Below are positions 26,333-35,873 of a stretch of DNA of 64,000 bases, in pieces. Location: contig CANOUR010000001.1 in assembly GCA_947570265.1 (NCBI GenBank), positions 29,992 to 93,991 on the forward strand, given 5' to 3'. The notes beneath the pieces are model-generated. The model was not told the DNA's origin. It did no database searches and saw nothing but the letters and a program-made list of their open reading frames with translations. Made by a program: the position numbers and the translations under genes. Each line of letters starts with the position of its first letter. Position 1 is the stretch's first letter. The stretch comes from an uncultured Bacteroidales bacterium (lineage in GTDB: Bacteria > Bacteroidota > Bacteroidia > Bacteroidales > Muribaculaceae).

Positions 26333-27625
26333 ATGAATTTTATCGAAGAACTCACGTGGAGAGGCATGATCCACCAGATGATGCCAGGCACTGACGAGCA
26401 ACTGGCAAAAGAGATGACCACAGCCTACCTCGGTATCGATCCGACTGCCGACTCGCTGCATATCGGACACCTTGTTGGAGTGATGATGCTCAAGCACTTC
26501 CAACGCTCTGGCCACAAACCGATAGCACTCGTTGGTGGCGCCACCGGCATGATCGGCGACCCGTCGATGAAGAGCCAGGAGCGCAAATTGCTCGACGAAG
26601 AGACTCTGCGCCACAATCAAGAGGCGATCAAGCGCCAGCTTGCCAAATTCCTCGACTTCGACTCCGACGCACCTAATGCAGCCGAAATGGTCAACAACTA
26701 CGACTGGATGAAGCAATTCTCATTTCTCGACTTCATCCGCGACGTGGGCAAACACATCACCGTCAACTACATGATGGCCAAGGACTCGGTAAAAAAACGT
26801 CTTGGTGGCGAGAATCAGCAGGGCATGTCATTCACCGAGTTTTCCTATCAGCTCGTACAAGGATACGACTTCCTCAATCTCTACCGTGAGAAGAACTGCC
26901 GTCTGCAACTCGGGGGTAGCGACCAATGGGGCAACATCACCACAGGCACGGAATTGATACGCCGGTGCACAGGTGGAGAGGCTTTCGCCCTCACATGTCC
27001 TTTGATCACCAAAGCCGACGGCAAGAAATTCGGCAAAACTGAGAATGGAAATATATGGCTTGATCCCGAGCGCACCACACCTTATGCGTTCTACCAGTTC
27101 TGGCTCAATACATCTGACGACGACGCCGAAAAATATATCAAGATTTTCACTGAACTGAGCAAAGATGAAATCGACACGCTCGTAGCCGAACAAGCCAACG
27201 ACCCTGGCGCACGCCCCCTGCAAAAACGTCTGGCCAAAGAGATCACCACCATGGTTCACAGCGCAGCCGACTATGAGGCCGCCGTTGAGGCATCGCAGAT
27301 ACTGTTCAGCAACAAGGCTGCCGACGCACTACGTCGACTCGACGAGGCCACACTGCTGGCAGTAATGGAAGGTGTGCCCCGTTTCGAAATCGACCGCGCC
27401 GACCTCGACAATGGCATCAAACTCGCCGACCTGCTCACCGACAAAGCACCCGTGTTCCCGTCAAAAGGCGAAATGCGCAAAATGGTGCAGGGAGGTGGCG
27501 TGAGCATAAACAAAGAAAAAATCGCCGACCCCTACCTTCCCGCCTCAACCGACATGTTGCTTCAGGATCGATACATCCTTGTGCAACGTGGCAAGAAAAA
27601 CTATTTCCTGCTCATCGCGAAATAA
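26333..27625 (+). CDS. tyrS: Tyrosyl-tRNA synthetase
   Basis: A protein of 430 residues from [12 protein letters not shown]. An upstream in-frame ATG at 26288 overlaps the exporter stop and would add 15 Asn/Lys/Gln-rich residues; I prefer 26333 because homologues begin with this segment. Class I motifs are HIGH ([10 protein letters not shown]) and KMSKS as KFGKT, with [12 protein letters not shown] for tyrosine recognition. The C-terminal S4 RNA-binding domain ([23 protein letters not shown]) closes the protein. It charges tRNA-Tyr in the cytoplasm. A hairpin at 27682-27719 ends the transcript. Confidence 0.96.
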   Translation: MNFIEELTWRGMIHQMMPGTDEQLAKEMTTAYLGIDPTADSLHIGHLVGVMMLKHFQRSGHKPIALVGGATGMIGDPSMKSQERKLLDEETLRHNQEAIKRQLAKFLDFDSDAPNAAEMVNNYDWMKQFSFLDFIRDVGKHITVNYMMAKDSVKKRLGGENQQGMSFTEFSYQLVQGYDFLNLYREKNCRLQLGGSDQWGNITTGTELIRRCTGGEAFALTCPLITKADGKKFGKTENGNIWLDPERTTPYAFYQFWLNTSDDDAEKYIKIFTELSKDEIDTLVAEQANDPGARPLQKRLAKEITTMVHSAADYEAAVEASQILFSNKAADALRRLDEATLLAVMEGVPRFEIDRADLDNGIKLADLLTDKAPVFPSKGEMRKMVQGGGVSINKEKIADPYLPASTDMLLQDRYILVQRGKKNYFLLIAK

Positions 27626-27681
27626 TCCTCACACAAATGCATGGACACTCGTTCCAAGCATCATATCAGCGACATCATTTT

Positions 27682-27719
27682 AATCAGCCACTTAGCATCG
27701 GGCTATGTGGCTGATTTTA
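27682..27719 (+). terminator. Intrinsic terminator after tyrS
   Basis: AATCAGCCAC pairs with GTGGCTGATT around a 15-base loop, then TTTAT. Confidence 0.75.
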
Positions 27720-27792
27720 TAAGCCACTCTCAACTTGCTGAGATTCAAGAATGTCTATTTATGACAATCCCGGCAATATTATATTATAAGAA

Positions 27793-28839
27793 ATGGCAGA
27801 CTTCAAACATATCATATCGCGTTTCGGACTCAATGCCGATGGTGCAACGGTCTCGCCTTTTGGCAACGGATTGATCAACTCGACATCCCTCGTCACATTG
27901 ACCGACGGTTCACAATATGTGATGCAGCGCATCAATGACTCCGTATTTAAAAACATCGAGCAACTGCACCACAATATCGACACTGTCACCCGACATATTT
28001 CTGCGGCGCTCAAAAAGCATGGAGTCGAACATCCTGAGCGTAAATGCCTGAATTTTCTGTGCGATAAGTCTACCGGCAAGACTTATACGGCGACAGACAG
28101 CGGTTACTACAGATTGACACAATACATTCCCGACAGCGTCACGCACGAATCAGTCACTCCCGAACTGGCCGAAGCCGCCGGACGCGCGTTCGGAGAGTTT
28201 GAAGGCATGCTGGCCGACATTGCCGATCGTCTTTACGACACAATTCCTGATTTTCACAACATGGAATTCAGGCTTTCCCAGCTCAATGATGCCGTCGCTG
28301 CCGACACAACAGGACGCTACAACGGCGTAAAAGAGCTTATCGGCCAGATATTGAGCTTTGCTGATGAAGCATGCATACCCGAACAGCTTTATCGCGATGG
28401 CAAACTGCCTATGAGGGTATGCCACTGCGACACCAAAGTCAACAATGTGCTTTTTGACAAAAACGGGAACATACTTTGTGTGATCGATCTCGACACCGTG
28501 ATGCCGTCACTGATTTTGAGCGACTACGGAGATTTTTTGCGCACAGCGGCCACTACAGCACCTGAGGACGAACCGGACACAGATAGAATTCACATAAACC
28601 ATGAGGTCTACAATGCCTTTACGAGAGGCTACCTATCGTCAGCCGATTCGTTCCTCACCCCACTCGAGAAACAACTGTTGCCACAAGCCATGTTCAGGTT
28701 CGCATACATGCAGGCGGTGAGATTCATGACTGACTATCTCAATGGCGATACATATTTCAAAACGGCATATGCCGACCACAATCTCGTGCGTGCCAAGGCG
28801 CAATGGCGACTTGCCTGTCTGGCAAAGGATTTGGGATAG
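27793..28839 (+). CDS. APH-fold sugar kinase, N-acetylhexosamine kinase (NahK)-like
   Basis: A protein of 348 residues of the aminoglycoside phosphotransferase/choline kinase fold. The small lobe carries FGNGLINSTSLVTLTDGSQYVMQRIND with the ATP-binding Lys position taken by another residue. The catalytic loop is CHCDTKVNNVLF, and the metal-binding motif is VIDLDTVMPS. This loop and the LINSTY-like N-terminus fit the NahK-like kinases that phosphorylate GlcNAc or GalNAc at C1. Mucin or glycan salvage would suit a gut Bacteroidales, but substrate proof is lacking; homoserine-kinase-like or aminoglycoside activity cannot be excluded. Confidence 0.65.
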   Translation: MADFKHIISRFGLNADGATVSPFGNGLINSTSLVTLTDGSQYVMQRINDSVFKNIEQLHHNIDTVTRHISAALKKHGVEHPERKCLNFLCDKSTGKTYTATDSGYYRLTQYIPDSVTHESVTPELAEAAGRAFGEFEGMLADIADRLYDTIPDFHNMEFRLSQLNDAVAADTTGRYNGVKELIGQILSFADEACIPEQLYRDGKLPMRVCHCDTKVNNVLFDKNGNILCVIDLDTVMPSLILSDYGDFLRTAATTAPEDEPDTDRIHINHEVYNAFTRGYLSSADSFLTPLEKQLLPQAMFRFAYMQAVRFMTDYLNGDTYFKTAYADHNLVRAKAQWRLACLAKDLG

Positions 28840-28841
28840 TG

Positions 28842-28873
28842 TTGTGGATTTACGTCATTTTTTCGTAAATTTG
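28842..28873 (+). promoter_or_regulatory. pheS promoter
   Basis: TTG (28842-28844), 21 bases, TAAATTTG (28866-28873), 23 bases before the ATG at 28897. Confidence 0.65.
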
Positions 28874-28896
28874 CACACAGAAAACATCAACGCGTA

Positions 28897-29922
28897 ATGT
28901 TACAGAAAATCAACTCTCTGAAGGCCGAAATCGAAGGTCTGACAGCATCCTCCGCCGCCGAAGCCGAGGAACTCCGCATAAAATATCTCAGCAAAAAGGG
29001 CGAAGTGTCGGTGCTCTTCAATGACTTCCGCAATGTCCCCTCCGAAGAAAAACGCGTGATCGGACAGGCGCTCAACGAGTTGAAAAACTTCGCCACCGAC
29101 AAGATCAACGAACTCCGTCAGGCCGCCGAAGCGTGTCAGGCATCAGCCGAAGCTGCAGCTCTCGACCTTACGCGCACCCCTGCTCCGATGCCGCTCGGCA
29201 CACGTCACCCATTGAAACTTGTCGAAGGACAAATTGTCGACATATTCGCTCGACTCGGATTTTCAGTGGCCGAAGGCCCTGAAATCGAGGATGACTGGCA
29301 CGTGTTCTCATCGCTGAATTTCGCAGCCGATCACCCCGCACGTGACATGCAGGACACCTTTTTCATCAACCGCGAGCCGGATGTGCTGCTGCGCACACAC
29401 ACATCATCCGTACAGACCCGCGTGATGGAGAAAAACCAGCCGCCGATCCGCATAATCTGTCCCGGACGAGTATATCGCAACGAGGCAATTTCGGCACGCG
29501 CCCACTGTTTCTTCCATCAAGTGGAAGCGCTCTATGTCGATGAAAACGTGTCGTTCGCCGATCTGAAACAGACACTGCTTTACTTCGCACGCCAGATGTT
29601 CGGCCCCGAGACCAAAATACGCCTGCGCCCGAGCTATTTCCCCTTCACTGAGCCTTCAGCCGAGATGGACATCTCATGCAACCTCTGTGGGGGCAAAGGA
29701 TGCTCGTTCTGCAAGCACACAGGCTGGGTGGAGATTCTCGGTTGCGGCATGGTCGATCCCAATGTGCTCGACGCGTGCGGCATCGACTCAAAACGCTACA
29801 CCGGCTTCGCTCTGGGAATGGGTGTGGAGCGCATCACCAATCTGAAATATCAGGTGAAGGATCTGCGAATGTTCTCTGAAAACGACCGACGTTTCCTCGA
29901 GGAGTTCCAGAGCGCGCGCTGA
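28897..29922 (+). CDS. pheS: Phenylalanyl-tRNA synthetase alpha subunit
   Basis: A protein of 341 residues. An N-terminal coiled-coil tRNA-binding arm (about 1-90) precedes the class II catalytic core. The core has HPLKLVEGQIVDIFARLGF, motif 2 in RIICPGRVYRNEAISARAHCFFHQ, and motif 3 in GFALGMGVERITNLKYQVKDLRMF. The Cys-rich CNLCGGKGCSFCKHTGW segment is a variant found in Bacteroidetes. The beta subunit gene pheT is not in the window, so the two are unlinked here. It starts a run of plus-strand genes with its own promoter. Confidence 0.96.
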   Translation: MLQKINSLKAEIEGLTASSAAEAEELRIKYLSKKGEVSVLFNDFRNVPSEEKRVIGQALNELKNFATDKINELRQAAEACQASAEAAALDLTRTPAPMPLGTRHPLKLVEGQIVDIFARLGFSVAEGPEIEDDWHVFSSLNFAADHPARDMQDTFFINREPDVLLRTHTSSVQTRVMEKNQPPIRIICPGRVYRNEAISARAHCFFHQVEALYVDENVSFADLKQTLLYFARQMFGPETKIRLRPSYFPFTEPSAEMDISCNLCGGKGCSFCKHTGWVEILGCGMVDPNVLDACGIDSKRYTGFALGMGVERITNLKYQVKDLRMFSENDRRFLEEFQSAR

Positions 29923-29960
29923 CCATCATAGCCAAACCACTCCCCCCTCTACGCCAATAC

Positions 29961-31376
29961 ATGGCCGACAAACGGACACAGCCCGACAACGGCAGGCAGC
30001 ATAAAGCGAACGCAGGCGGCGCTCTGCAACGTCACCTGTACCGCCACATGACCGACAAGACGTTCAGCTACATTGTTGCTTCCGTCATCGGATTGGCATG
30101 CGGTGCAGCGGCGGCTCTGCTCAAATGGCTGATCAAAACCATCGGCATCGGAGTGGCAGATCTATGCTCTGTCGACGGCTTCAACTGGCCACTCCTAATA
30201 AGTCCGCTCTCCGGCATATTGCTCACCATAGCAGTGTGTCTATTCATTTTCAGATATTCTCCAGCCAACGGCACCGGAAAAATACTGTCGCATCTCCACA
30301 CCGGCGATGTCGATCTGCGCCCGTCACTGATGTGCTCACCGGTCGTCACCTCGAGCATCACTCTCGGGTTCGGAGGCTCGGCAGGTGGCGAAGGGCCTAT
30401 AGCATTGGCCGGAGCAGCTCTGGGCAGCAACATCGGGCGCGTGATGGGACTATCGCCCGACATGGTGAGAGTGATGCTCGGCTGTGGTGCTGCAGCAGGC
30501 ATAGCCGGCATATTCAAAGCCCCGTTAGGTGGAGCGTTCTATGCACTTGAAGTGCTCAGAATGGAATTTTCCAACCCGGCCATTATGGCTATAGTGGTGT
30601 CAGTGATCATCGCGGCACTTACGGCCTACGCTCTTTCGGGTTTCACATTCGACATAGCAATGGATCAGAGCATTCCGTTTGATCCCGCATGGATTCCATG
30701 GATTATAGCTCTGGGTATATTCTGCGGCATATACTCTCTCTACTACAAATATTTCATGGACACCACAGCATCATTGCTCATCCGCATAAAAAATCCGTGG
30801 ATCAAGGGATTGACGGGTGGATGCATGCTGGCGCTCGCAGTGTGGCTGTGTCCCAGCCTGTTTGGCGAAGGTTATGCAATCGTAGGCAAAGTGATCAACG
30901 GCAACTTCTCAGACATACTACATATGAGCTTGTGGGAAGGGAAAACCGGAGTCGAGACACTCATACTCGTGGCCGGACTAACACTTGCGCTCAAGACATT
31001 CGCCTGTGCCGCCACCAACTATAGCGGCGGCGTAGCAGGTCAGTTCGCCCCCACACTGTTTGCCGGATGCATTGCCGGACTATTTTTCGCGCTGGTGGCC
31101 AATTTTATTTTTGACGCCCGGATAGAGGTAGCGCACTTCGCATTTTTCGGCATGGCCGGAGTGATGGCCGGAGTGATCAGAGCACCATTGATGGCAATAT
31201 TCCTCACATGCGAGATGTCGGGGTCGTTCGGATATATGATGGCAGTCGTAACATGTGTAGCCATCTCATTCGGAGTAGTGCGTCTGTTCACCGCCAACAC
31301 ATTCTTTCTTTCAAAAATCGACAGATTCAACGGCGTCATAAGCCGCATATCTCAGAAAATCAAAGGCATCATATGA
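29961..31376 (+). CDS. CLC family chloride channel or H+/Cl- antiporter
   Basis: A protein of 471 residues with 10 or more hydrophobic helices. Signature segments are GFGGSAGGEGPIALAGAALGSNIGR (in place of the GxGREGP motif, keeping the gating Glu), GCGAAAGIAGIFKAPLGGAFYALEVL, and GGVAGQFAPTLFAG for the second filter segment. There are no C-terminal CBS domains. In bacteria these proteins exchange chloride for protons, often in acid resistance. The N-terminal 45 residues are hydrophilic and His-rich. The stop overlaps the nth start (ATGA). Confidence 0.9.
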   Translation: MADKRTQPDNGRQHKANAGGALQRHLYRHMTDKTFSYIVASVIGLACGAAAALLKWLIKTIGIGVADLCSVDGFNWPLLISPLSGILLTIAVCLFIFRYSPANGTGKILSHLHTGDVDLRPSLMCSPVVTSSITLGFGGSAGGEGPIALAGAALGSNIGRVMGLSPDMVRVMLGCGAAAGIAGIFKAPLGGAFYALEVLRMEFSNPAIMAIVVSVIIAALTAYALSGFTFDIAMDQSIPFDPAWIPWIIALGIFCGIYSLYYKYFMDTTASLLIRIKNPWIKGLTGGCMLALAVWLCPSLFGEGYAIVGKVINGNFSDILHMSLWEGKTGVETLILVAGLTLALKTFACAATNYSGGVAGQFAPTLFAGCIAGLFFALVANFIFDARIEVAHFAFFGMAGVMAGVIRAPLMAIFLTCEMSGSFGYMMAVVTCVAISFGVVRLFTANTFFLSKIDRFNGVISRISQKIKGII

Positions 31377-32011
31377 CAGTAAAGGAGAGATACACCGCGG
31401 TCATGCAATGGTTTGAACAGACAATGCCCGAACCCGACACCGAACTGCACTTTGCCAACAACTACCAGCTCATCGTAGCCGTGATCCTCTCGGCACAATG
31501 CACCGACAAGCGTGTCAACCTTATCACGCCTGCACTATTCGAGGCATTTCCCACCCCTCAGGACATGGCGGCCGCAACATTCGACGAGGTGCGTGAGCTG
31601 ATAAAATCATGCTCCTACCCCAACAACAAGGCTCGTCTGCTCATAGGAATGGCCAAAAAGCTCGTCGAAGACTTCAACGGAGAAGTTCCTGACGAGATCG
31701 ACGATCTGCTGTCGCTTCCCGGTGTCGGACGCAAAACTGCCAATGTGGTACTCGCCGTGGCCTACAACCGGCCGGCCATGGCGGTCGACACCCACGTGTT
31801 CAGAGTTTCGGAGCGCATCGGGCTGACCACCGGCAGCCGCACGCCTCATCAGACCGAGATGGCTTTGACAAAGCATATCCCCGCCGATATCATACCTAAA
31901 GCCCACCATTGGCTTATACTTCATGGACGCTACGTGTGCAAGGCACGCCGACCGGACTGTCTAAACTGCGGACTTACAGCTGTATGCCGCCACTATCAGA
32001 AAAACGGATGA
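31373..32011 (+). CDS. nth: Endonuclease III (DNA glycosylase/AP lyase)
   Basis: A protein of 212 residues, started at the ATG overlapping the CLC stop because the family begins there; the frame is open much further upstream but that is inside the channel gene. It has the helix-hairpin-helix LPGVGRKTANVVL with the catalytic Lys, the downstream catalytic Asp in AVDTHVFRV, and a C-terminal 4Fe-4S cluster with spacing C-x6-C-x2-C-x5-C. It removes oxidised pyrimidines in base excision repair. The stop overlaps the next ATG. Confidence 0.96.
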   Translation: MTVKERYTAVMQWFEQTMPEPDTELHFANNYQLIVAVILSAQCTDKRVNLITPALFEAFPTPQDMAAATFDEVRELIKSCSYPNNKARLLIGMAKKLVEDFNGEVPDEIDDLLSLPGVGRKTANVVLAVAYNRPAMAVDTHVFRVSERIGLTTGSRTPHQTEMALTKHIPADIIPKAHHWLILHGRYVCKARRPDCLNCGLTAVCRHYQKNG

Positions 32012-32658
32012 ACACCGCCGAAGCCACGTTTCTGTTTGCCATCGAAGTGCTCGGCACGATAGCCTTCGCTGTATCCGGCATCAGGCTCGCCGCAGTCAAG
32101 AGATTTGATTGGTTCGGCGCCTACATCGTCGGGTTCGTAACGGCCATAGGCGGTGGCACTCTCCGTGATCTGCTTCTCGACGCTCCTGTTTTCTGGATGC
32201 AGACATGGTGGTATCTTGCAGTGACAGGCCTCAGTCTGGCATTCGTCATATCATTCAGAAACCACAACTGGATCAAGGAGCGGACATTGTTTCTGTTCGA
32301 CACGATCGGCTTGGCGCTGTTCGTGGTCATCGGCATCCAGAAATCTCTTGCATATGGATTCCCGATGTGGGTGGCCGTGATCATGGGCGTGATCACAGGC
32401 GCCTTCGGAGGAGTGGTGCGCGACATACTCATCAACGAAGAGCCGCTGGTGTTCCGCAAAGACATCTACGCCACGGCATGCGTGGCAGGGGCTACAGTCT
32501 ACTGGCTCTCCCGCACAATAGGCGCACCCCCGATAGGATGCCAATGCGCATGCGCGGCAACTGTCATATTATTGCGAATTCTGGCACAACACTATAAATG
32601 GCATCTTCCACTGCTGCCGGATAACATCTCATCAACCCCCGTCAAAAACAAACCATGA
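32008..32658 (+). CDS. Trimeric intracellular cation (TRIC) channel family protein, UPF0126
   Basis: A protein of 216 residues with seven hydrophobic helices in two repeated halves. Each half bears the glycine-rich element: AVSGIRLAAVKRFDWFGAYIVGFVTAIGGGTLRDLLLD and VIGIQKSLAYGF...GVITGAFGGVVRDILINEEP. The GGG-x-RD kinks are the hallmark of prokaryotic TRIC channels, which pass K+ or Na+ as trimers. It is joined to nth and to the GtrA gene by four-base overlaps. Confidence 0.85.
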   Translation: MNTAEATFLFAIEVLGTIAFAVSGIRLAAVKRFDWFGAYIVGFVTAIGGGTLRDLLLDAPVFWMQTWWYLAVTGLSLAFVISFRNHNWIKERTLFLFDTIGLALFVVIGIQKSLAYGFPMWVAVIMGVITGAFGGVVRDILINEEPLVFRKDIYATACVAGATVYWLSRTIGAPPIGCQCACAATVILLRILAQHYKWHLPLLPDNISSTPVKNKP

Positions 32659-33086
32659 AAATCAATATCCGAGGCGCAGCCATGCGACAATTCATCCGCT
32701 ATCTGCTCGTAGGTGTGATAAACACACTCGTCACCCTGATCGTGATATACGTGTGCAAAAGCATTCTCGACATCAATCAATGGGTGTCAAACGCCATAGG
32801 CTATGTAGCAGGCCTCATCAACTCTTTTATCTGGAATAAAAACTGGGTATTCAAATCACCAAACGGCGCCATGGCCGAAGCAGTGAAATTCGGCATCGGA
32901 TTCATTGTGTGCTACGGTATACAGCTATTTGTCGTATGGTTTCTCGACACACCGATGGATCTGGGATCGATCGTCTGGCATTTCGGCATTTGGAGTCTGT
33001 CGGGTTACGGACTGGCAACCATCATAGGCATGGGTGTATACACAATGTGCAACTTTGTATACAACCGCCTTATAACATTCAAATAA
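32655..33086 (+). CDS. GtrA family membrane protein
   Basis: A protein of 143 residues with four membrane helices. FIRYLLVGVINTLVTLIVIYV at the start and the SFIWNKNWVFKS segment between helices 2 and 3 are the GtrA/DPMS signature. These proteins help move or flip lipid-linked sugars, usually with a glycosyltransferase partner; none is adjacent here. Translation may start at 32655, overlapping the previous stop, or at the ATG at residue 10. Confidence 0.85.
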   Translation: MKINIRGAAMRQFIRYLLVGVINTLVTLIVIYVCKSILDINQWVSNAIGYVAGLINSFIWNKNWVFKSPNGAMAEAVKFGIGFIVCYGIQLFVVWFLDTPMDLGSIVWHFGIWSLSGYGLATIIGMGVYTMCNFVYNRLITFK

Positions 33087-33107
33087 AACATTCAAACTTC
33101 TCCAACA

Positions 33108-34280
33108 ATGGAAAACTTCTCATATTGCACCCCCACCCGCTACATTTTCGGGCACGATGCCGAAAGCCATGCCGGCGAGATGTCGTCACAGATGCTCGGA
33201 GAGAAAGTGCTGATCGTCTACGGAAAAGGCTCTGTAGTGCGCAGCGGGCTGCTCGACCGTGTAAAACACTCTCTTGACAACTCATCGGTCGGATGGGTGG
33301 AACTGGGCGGCATAGAGCCAAATCCTGTCGATGCTCCCGTGTATGAGGGCATAAATATTTGCCGGGACAACCATGTCACAGGCATCCTCGCAGTTGGCGG
33401 TGGCTCAGCAATCGACACCGCAAAGGCGATAGCTGCCGGTGTGCCTTACGATGGCGACTTCTGGGACTTTTGGGCAGGACGCGCTACTCTGGAGAAGGCT
33501 CTTCCTGTGGGAGTGGTGCTGACCATACCGGCCGCCGGTAGCGAGGGTTCGGGCAACTCCGTCATCACACGCATCGACGGCATGCGCAAGATAAGCCTGC
33601 GCACCGACAAAACTCTGCGACCGTTGTTCGCGCTGATGAATCCCGAGCTTACATTCACTCTCCCGCCTTACCAGACCGCCTGCGGCATCGCCGACATGAT
33701 GGCTCACATCATGGAGAGATATTTCTCCCCGACAACCGGAGTCGAGATCACCGACCGAGTGTCAGAAGGGGTTCTTACAGCGATCATGGAGGAAGCTCCG
33801 AAAGTGATGGCACAGCCCGACAACTACGACGCACGCGCCAACATCATGTGGAGCGGCACTCTGGCTCACAACGGCATCTGCGGCACCGGACGCAAGGAAG
33901 ACTGGGTGTCGCACGCCATGGAGCATGAGATCAGTGCCGTCTATGGTGTCACTCACGGAGCAGGTCTCGCCGTGGTGTTTCCGGCATGGCTCACATTCAT
34001 GGCAGCCCGACGGCCAGCCAAGATAGCACAATTCGCACACCGGGTGATGCAGGTCGCAGCTACCGGTGATGACCTTGCTGATGCTGTCCTGGGCATCGAC
34101 CGTCTGCGCGTATTTTTCCGCAGCCTCGGCCTGCCCGTCACCATGAAAGAGCTTGGAGTGGGCAATCCCGACATCGATCTGCTCGTCAACAAACTCCACG
34201 AAAACAAAGGCGAGACACTCGGCGGATATATGACACTCTCACGCAAGGAAACAACCGAGATATACCGTCTGATGTGCTAA
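33108..34280 (+). CDS. Iron-containing alcohol dehydrogenase (BDH/YqhD type)
   Basis: A protein of 390 residues. The dinucleotide-binding part has LIVYGKGSVVRSG and AVGGGSAIDTAKAIAAG. The C-terminal helical metal site has ADMMAHIMERYF, HNGICGTG and VTHGAGLAVVFPAW, giving the Asp/His ligands of group III dehydrogenases. The match to NADPH-dependent butanol dehydrogenase or YqhD aldehyde reductase is good. It probably reduces short or toxic aldehydes in the cytoplasm. It lies 21 bases after the GtrA stop. Confidence 0.92.
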   Translation: MENFSYCTPTRYIFGHDAESHAGEMSSQMLGEKVLIVYGKGSVVRSGLLDRVKHSLDNSSVGWVELGGIEPNPVDAPVYEGINICRDNHVTGILAVGGGSAIDTAKAIAAGVPYDGDFWDFWAGRATLEKALPVGVVLTIPAAGSEGSGNSVITRIDGMRKISLRTDKTLRPLFALMNPELTFTLPPYQTACGIADMMAHIMERYFSPTTGVEITDRVSEGVLTAIMEEAPKVMAQPDNYDARANIMWSGTLAHNGICGTGRKEDWVSHAMEHEISAVYGVTHGAGLAVVFPAWLTFMAARRPAKIAQFAHRVMQVAATGDDLADAVLGIDRLRVFFRSLGLPVTMKELGVGNPDIDLLVNKLHENKGETLGGYMTLSRKETTEIYRLMC

Positions 34281-34321
34281 GTGCATGTCTGATCGTATCA
34301 TTTAATTTTGAACTGTCAATT

Positions 34322-35269
34322 ATGACCGGGTTGTCGATTGCCAAATATTCCGACACCGACGCCACAATGTGGGATACGCTTGTCAAAGCATCGAAAAACG
34401 CCACATTCCTGCTCCAGCGTCCCTACATGGACTACCACAGGCATCGCTTCAACGATGCGTCGCTGTTGCTGCAGCGCGACGGAAAGACCGTGGCGCTTTT
34501 CGCCGCGAGCCGCAGCGCGCAGACCGTGACCGCCCATGGCGGACTCACATATGGAGGTATGATAATGCCGTTCAACGGATTTGACGGCAGCGATGCCGTC
34601 GAAGCCATGCAGCTTGTGACTGAACACTACCGCTCGGAGGGGGTGCGCAGTCTCGTATGCAAGCCTGTGCCCACAATCTATCACCTCAACCCCTCTGACG
34701 AGGAAACCTACGCCCTATGGCGATGTGGAGCACGGCTCACCGGGTGCGGACTGTCGTCGGCAATCGACCTCAACAACTCATGCCGATTCAACGAAAACTC
34801 GCGGCGCAATTGCAAGAAAGCCGCCAAAAACGGTGTCAAAACCGGAGCTGACACGGCTATCGATGAATTTTGGAAGATATTGACCGACACACTCAACAGC
34901 AGACATGGTGTCAATCCGGTTCATTCATTAGAAGAGATCAGCATGCTGCAAGGCCGGTTCACCGATGAAATACGTTTATTCTCAACCCGCGATGCCGCCG
35001 GCCGCATGGTGGCAGGAACTCTCATGTTCTTTGCCGGCCCCGTTGCCCATGCGCAATACATTGCAGCATCTGATGAAGGACGTGCAACCGGTGCTCTGCC
35101 GGCTCTTTTCGATCATATAATCCACTACGAATGTACCGGACGCCGATACCTCGATTTCGGCATCAGCACCGAACAGTGCGGCCAGATACTCAACGAAGGC
35201 CTCCACCATCAGAAGTACGGCATGGGAGGACGAGGAGTGGCCTATCCGACCTTCACTATAGATCTATGA
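34322..35269 (+). CDS. GNAT/FemAB-like acyltransferase domain protein
   Basis: A protein of 315 residues from MTGLSIAKYSDTDATMW; a longer frame starts at 34274 inside the previous stop. The N-terminal SKNATFLLQRPYMDYHRHRF and the second half, MVAGTLMFFAGPVAHAQYIAASDEGR with ALFDHIIHYECTGRRYLDFGIS, follow the double-GNAT fold of FemAB/MprF-like transferases. They suggest transfer of an aminoacyl or acyl group to an envelope component. No substrate can be assigned. It overlaps the convergent tsaC by 14 bases. Confidence 0.65.
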   Translation: MTGLSIAKYSDTDATMWDTLVKASKNATFLLQRPYMDYHRHRFNDASLLLQRDGKTVALFAASRSAQTVTAHGGLTYGGMIMPFNGFDGSDAVEAMQLVTEHYRSEGVRSLVCKPVPTIYHLNPSDEETYALWRCGARLTGCGLSSAIDLNNSCRFNENSRRNCKKAAKNGVKTGADTAIDEFWKILTDTLNSRHGVNPVHSLEEISMLQGRFTDEIRLFSTRDAAGRMVAGTLMFFAGPVAHAQYIAASDEGRATGALPALFDHIIHYECTGRRYLDFGISTEQCGQILNEGLHHQKYGMGGRGVAYPTFTIDL

Positions 35270-35873
35270 AGTCGCCCGCTCCCTGGCGGACAATCTCGGG
35301 ATTGTCAATGTCGGTGAGGCGCACAACTGTCGAACCTACCGTGCCGCCATGGCCACCGTCGATCATCAGATCGGCCTTACCGGCATAACGCAATGCGATC
35401 GACTCCGGCTCGACAGCCTCGTCAGGCTCTTCAGCATCCCATGTGATCGATGTCGAAAGCACCGGATTGCCTAAGGCGCGTGCAAGAGAACGGGCAATAT
35501 CATTTTCCGGCACCCTTATGCCAACCTCCTTGCGTCCCTTGAATATCTTTGGCAAACGCGGCGACACAGGCAGGATAAACGTAAACGGACCCGGAAGATA
35601 GTCCTTCACCACACGAAACGCCGCATTGCCGATACGGGCATATTCACTTGCCTGCGACAGATCGGCACACACCACCGACAAGCTTTCCTTACGACTATCA
35701 ATGCCTTTTATATCACACACCCGCTGTATGGCGGAGTTGTTCAGCGCATCACACCCTATGGCATAGAGCGTGTCGGTCGGATATATAACCACGCCTCCGT
35801 GGCGCATTACGTCGGCAGCCTCGTCGATAAACCGTTCATTTATGCTCGACGGATAAATTTTCAGCAGTTTCAC
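35256..35873 (-). CDS. tsaC: Threonylcarbamoyl-AMP synthase (TsaC/Sua5/YciO/YrdC family)
   Basis: A protein of 205 residues of the YrdC fold: GGVVIYPTDTLYAIGCDA, DIKGIDSRKESLSVVCADL, YLPGPFTFILP, GIRVPEND and the STSITWD substrate loop. It makes threonylcarbamoyl-AMP from Thr, bicarbonate and ATP, the donor used by TsaD (14682-15704). The GTG start at 35873 is chosen because it gives the conserved N-terminus. The first 38 bases overlap the end of the B3/4 gene upstream, so the two are co-translated. A YciO paralogue role cannot be fully excluded. Confidence 0.85.
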   Translation of the reverse strand: MKLLKIYPSSINERFIDEAADVMRHGGVVIYPTDTLYAIGCDALNNSAIQRVCDIKGIDSRKESLSVVCADLSQASEYARIGNAAFRVVKDYLPGPFTFILPVSPRLPKIFKGRKEVGIRVPENDIARSLARALGNPVLSTSITWDAEEPDEAVEPESIALRYAGKADLMIDGGHGGTVGSTVVRLTDIDNPEIVRQGAGDFIDL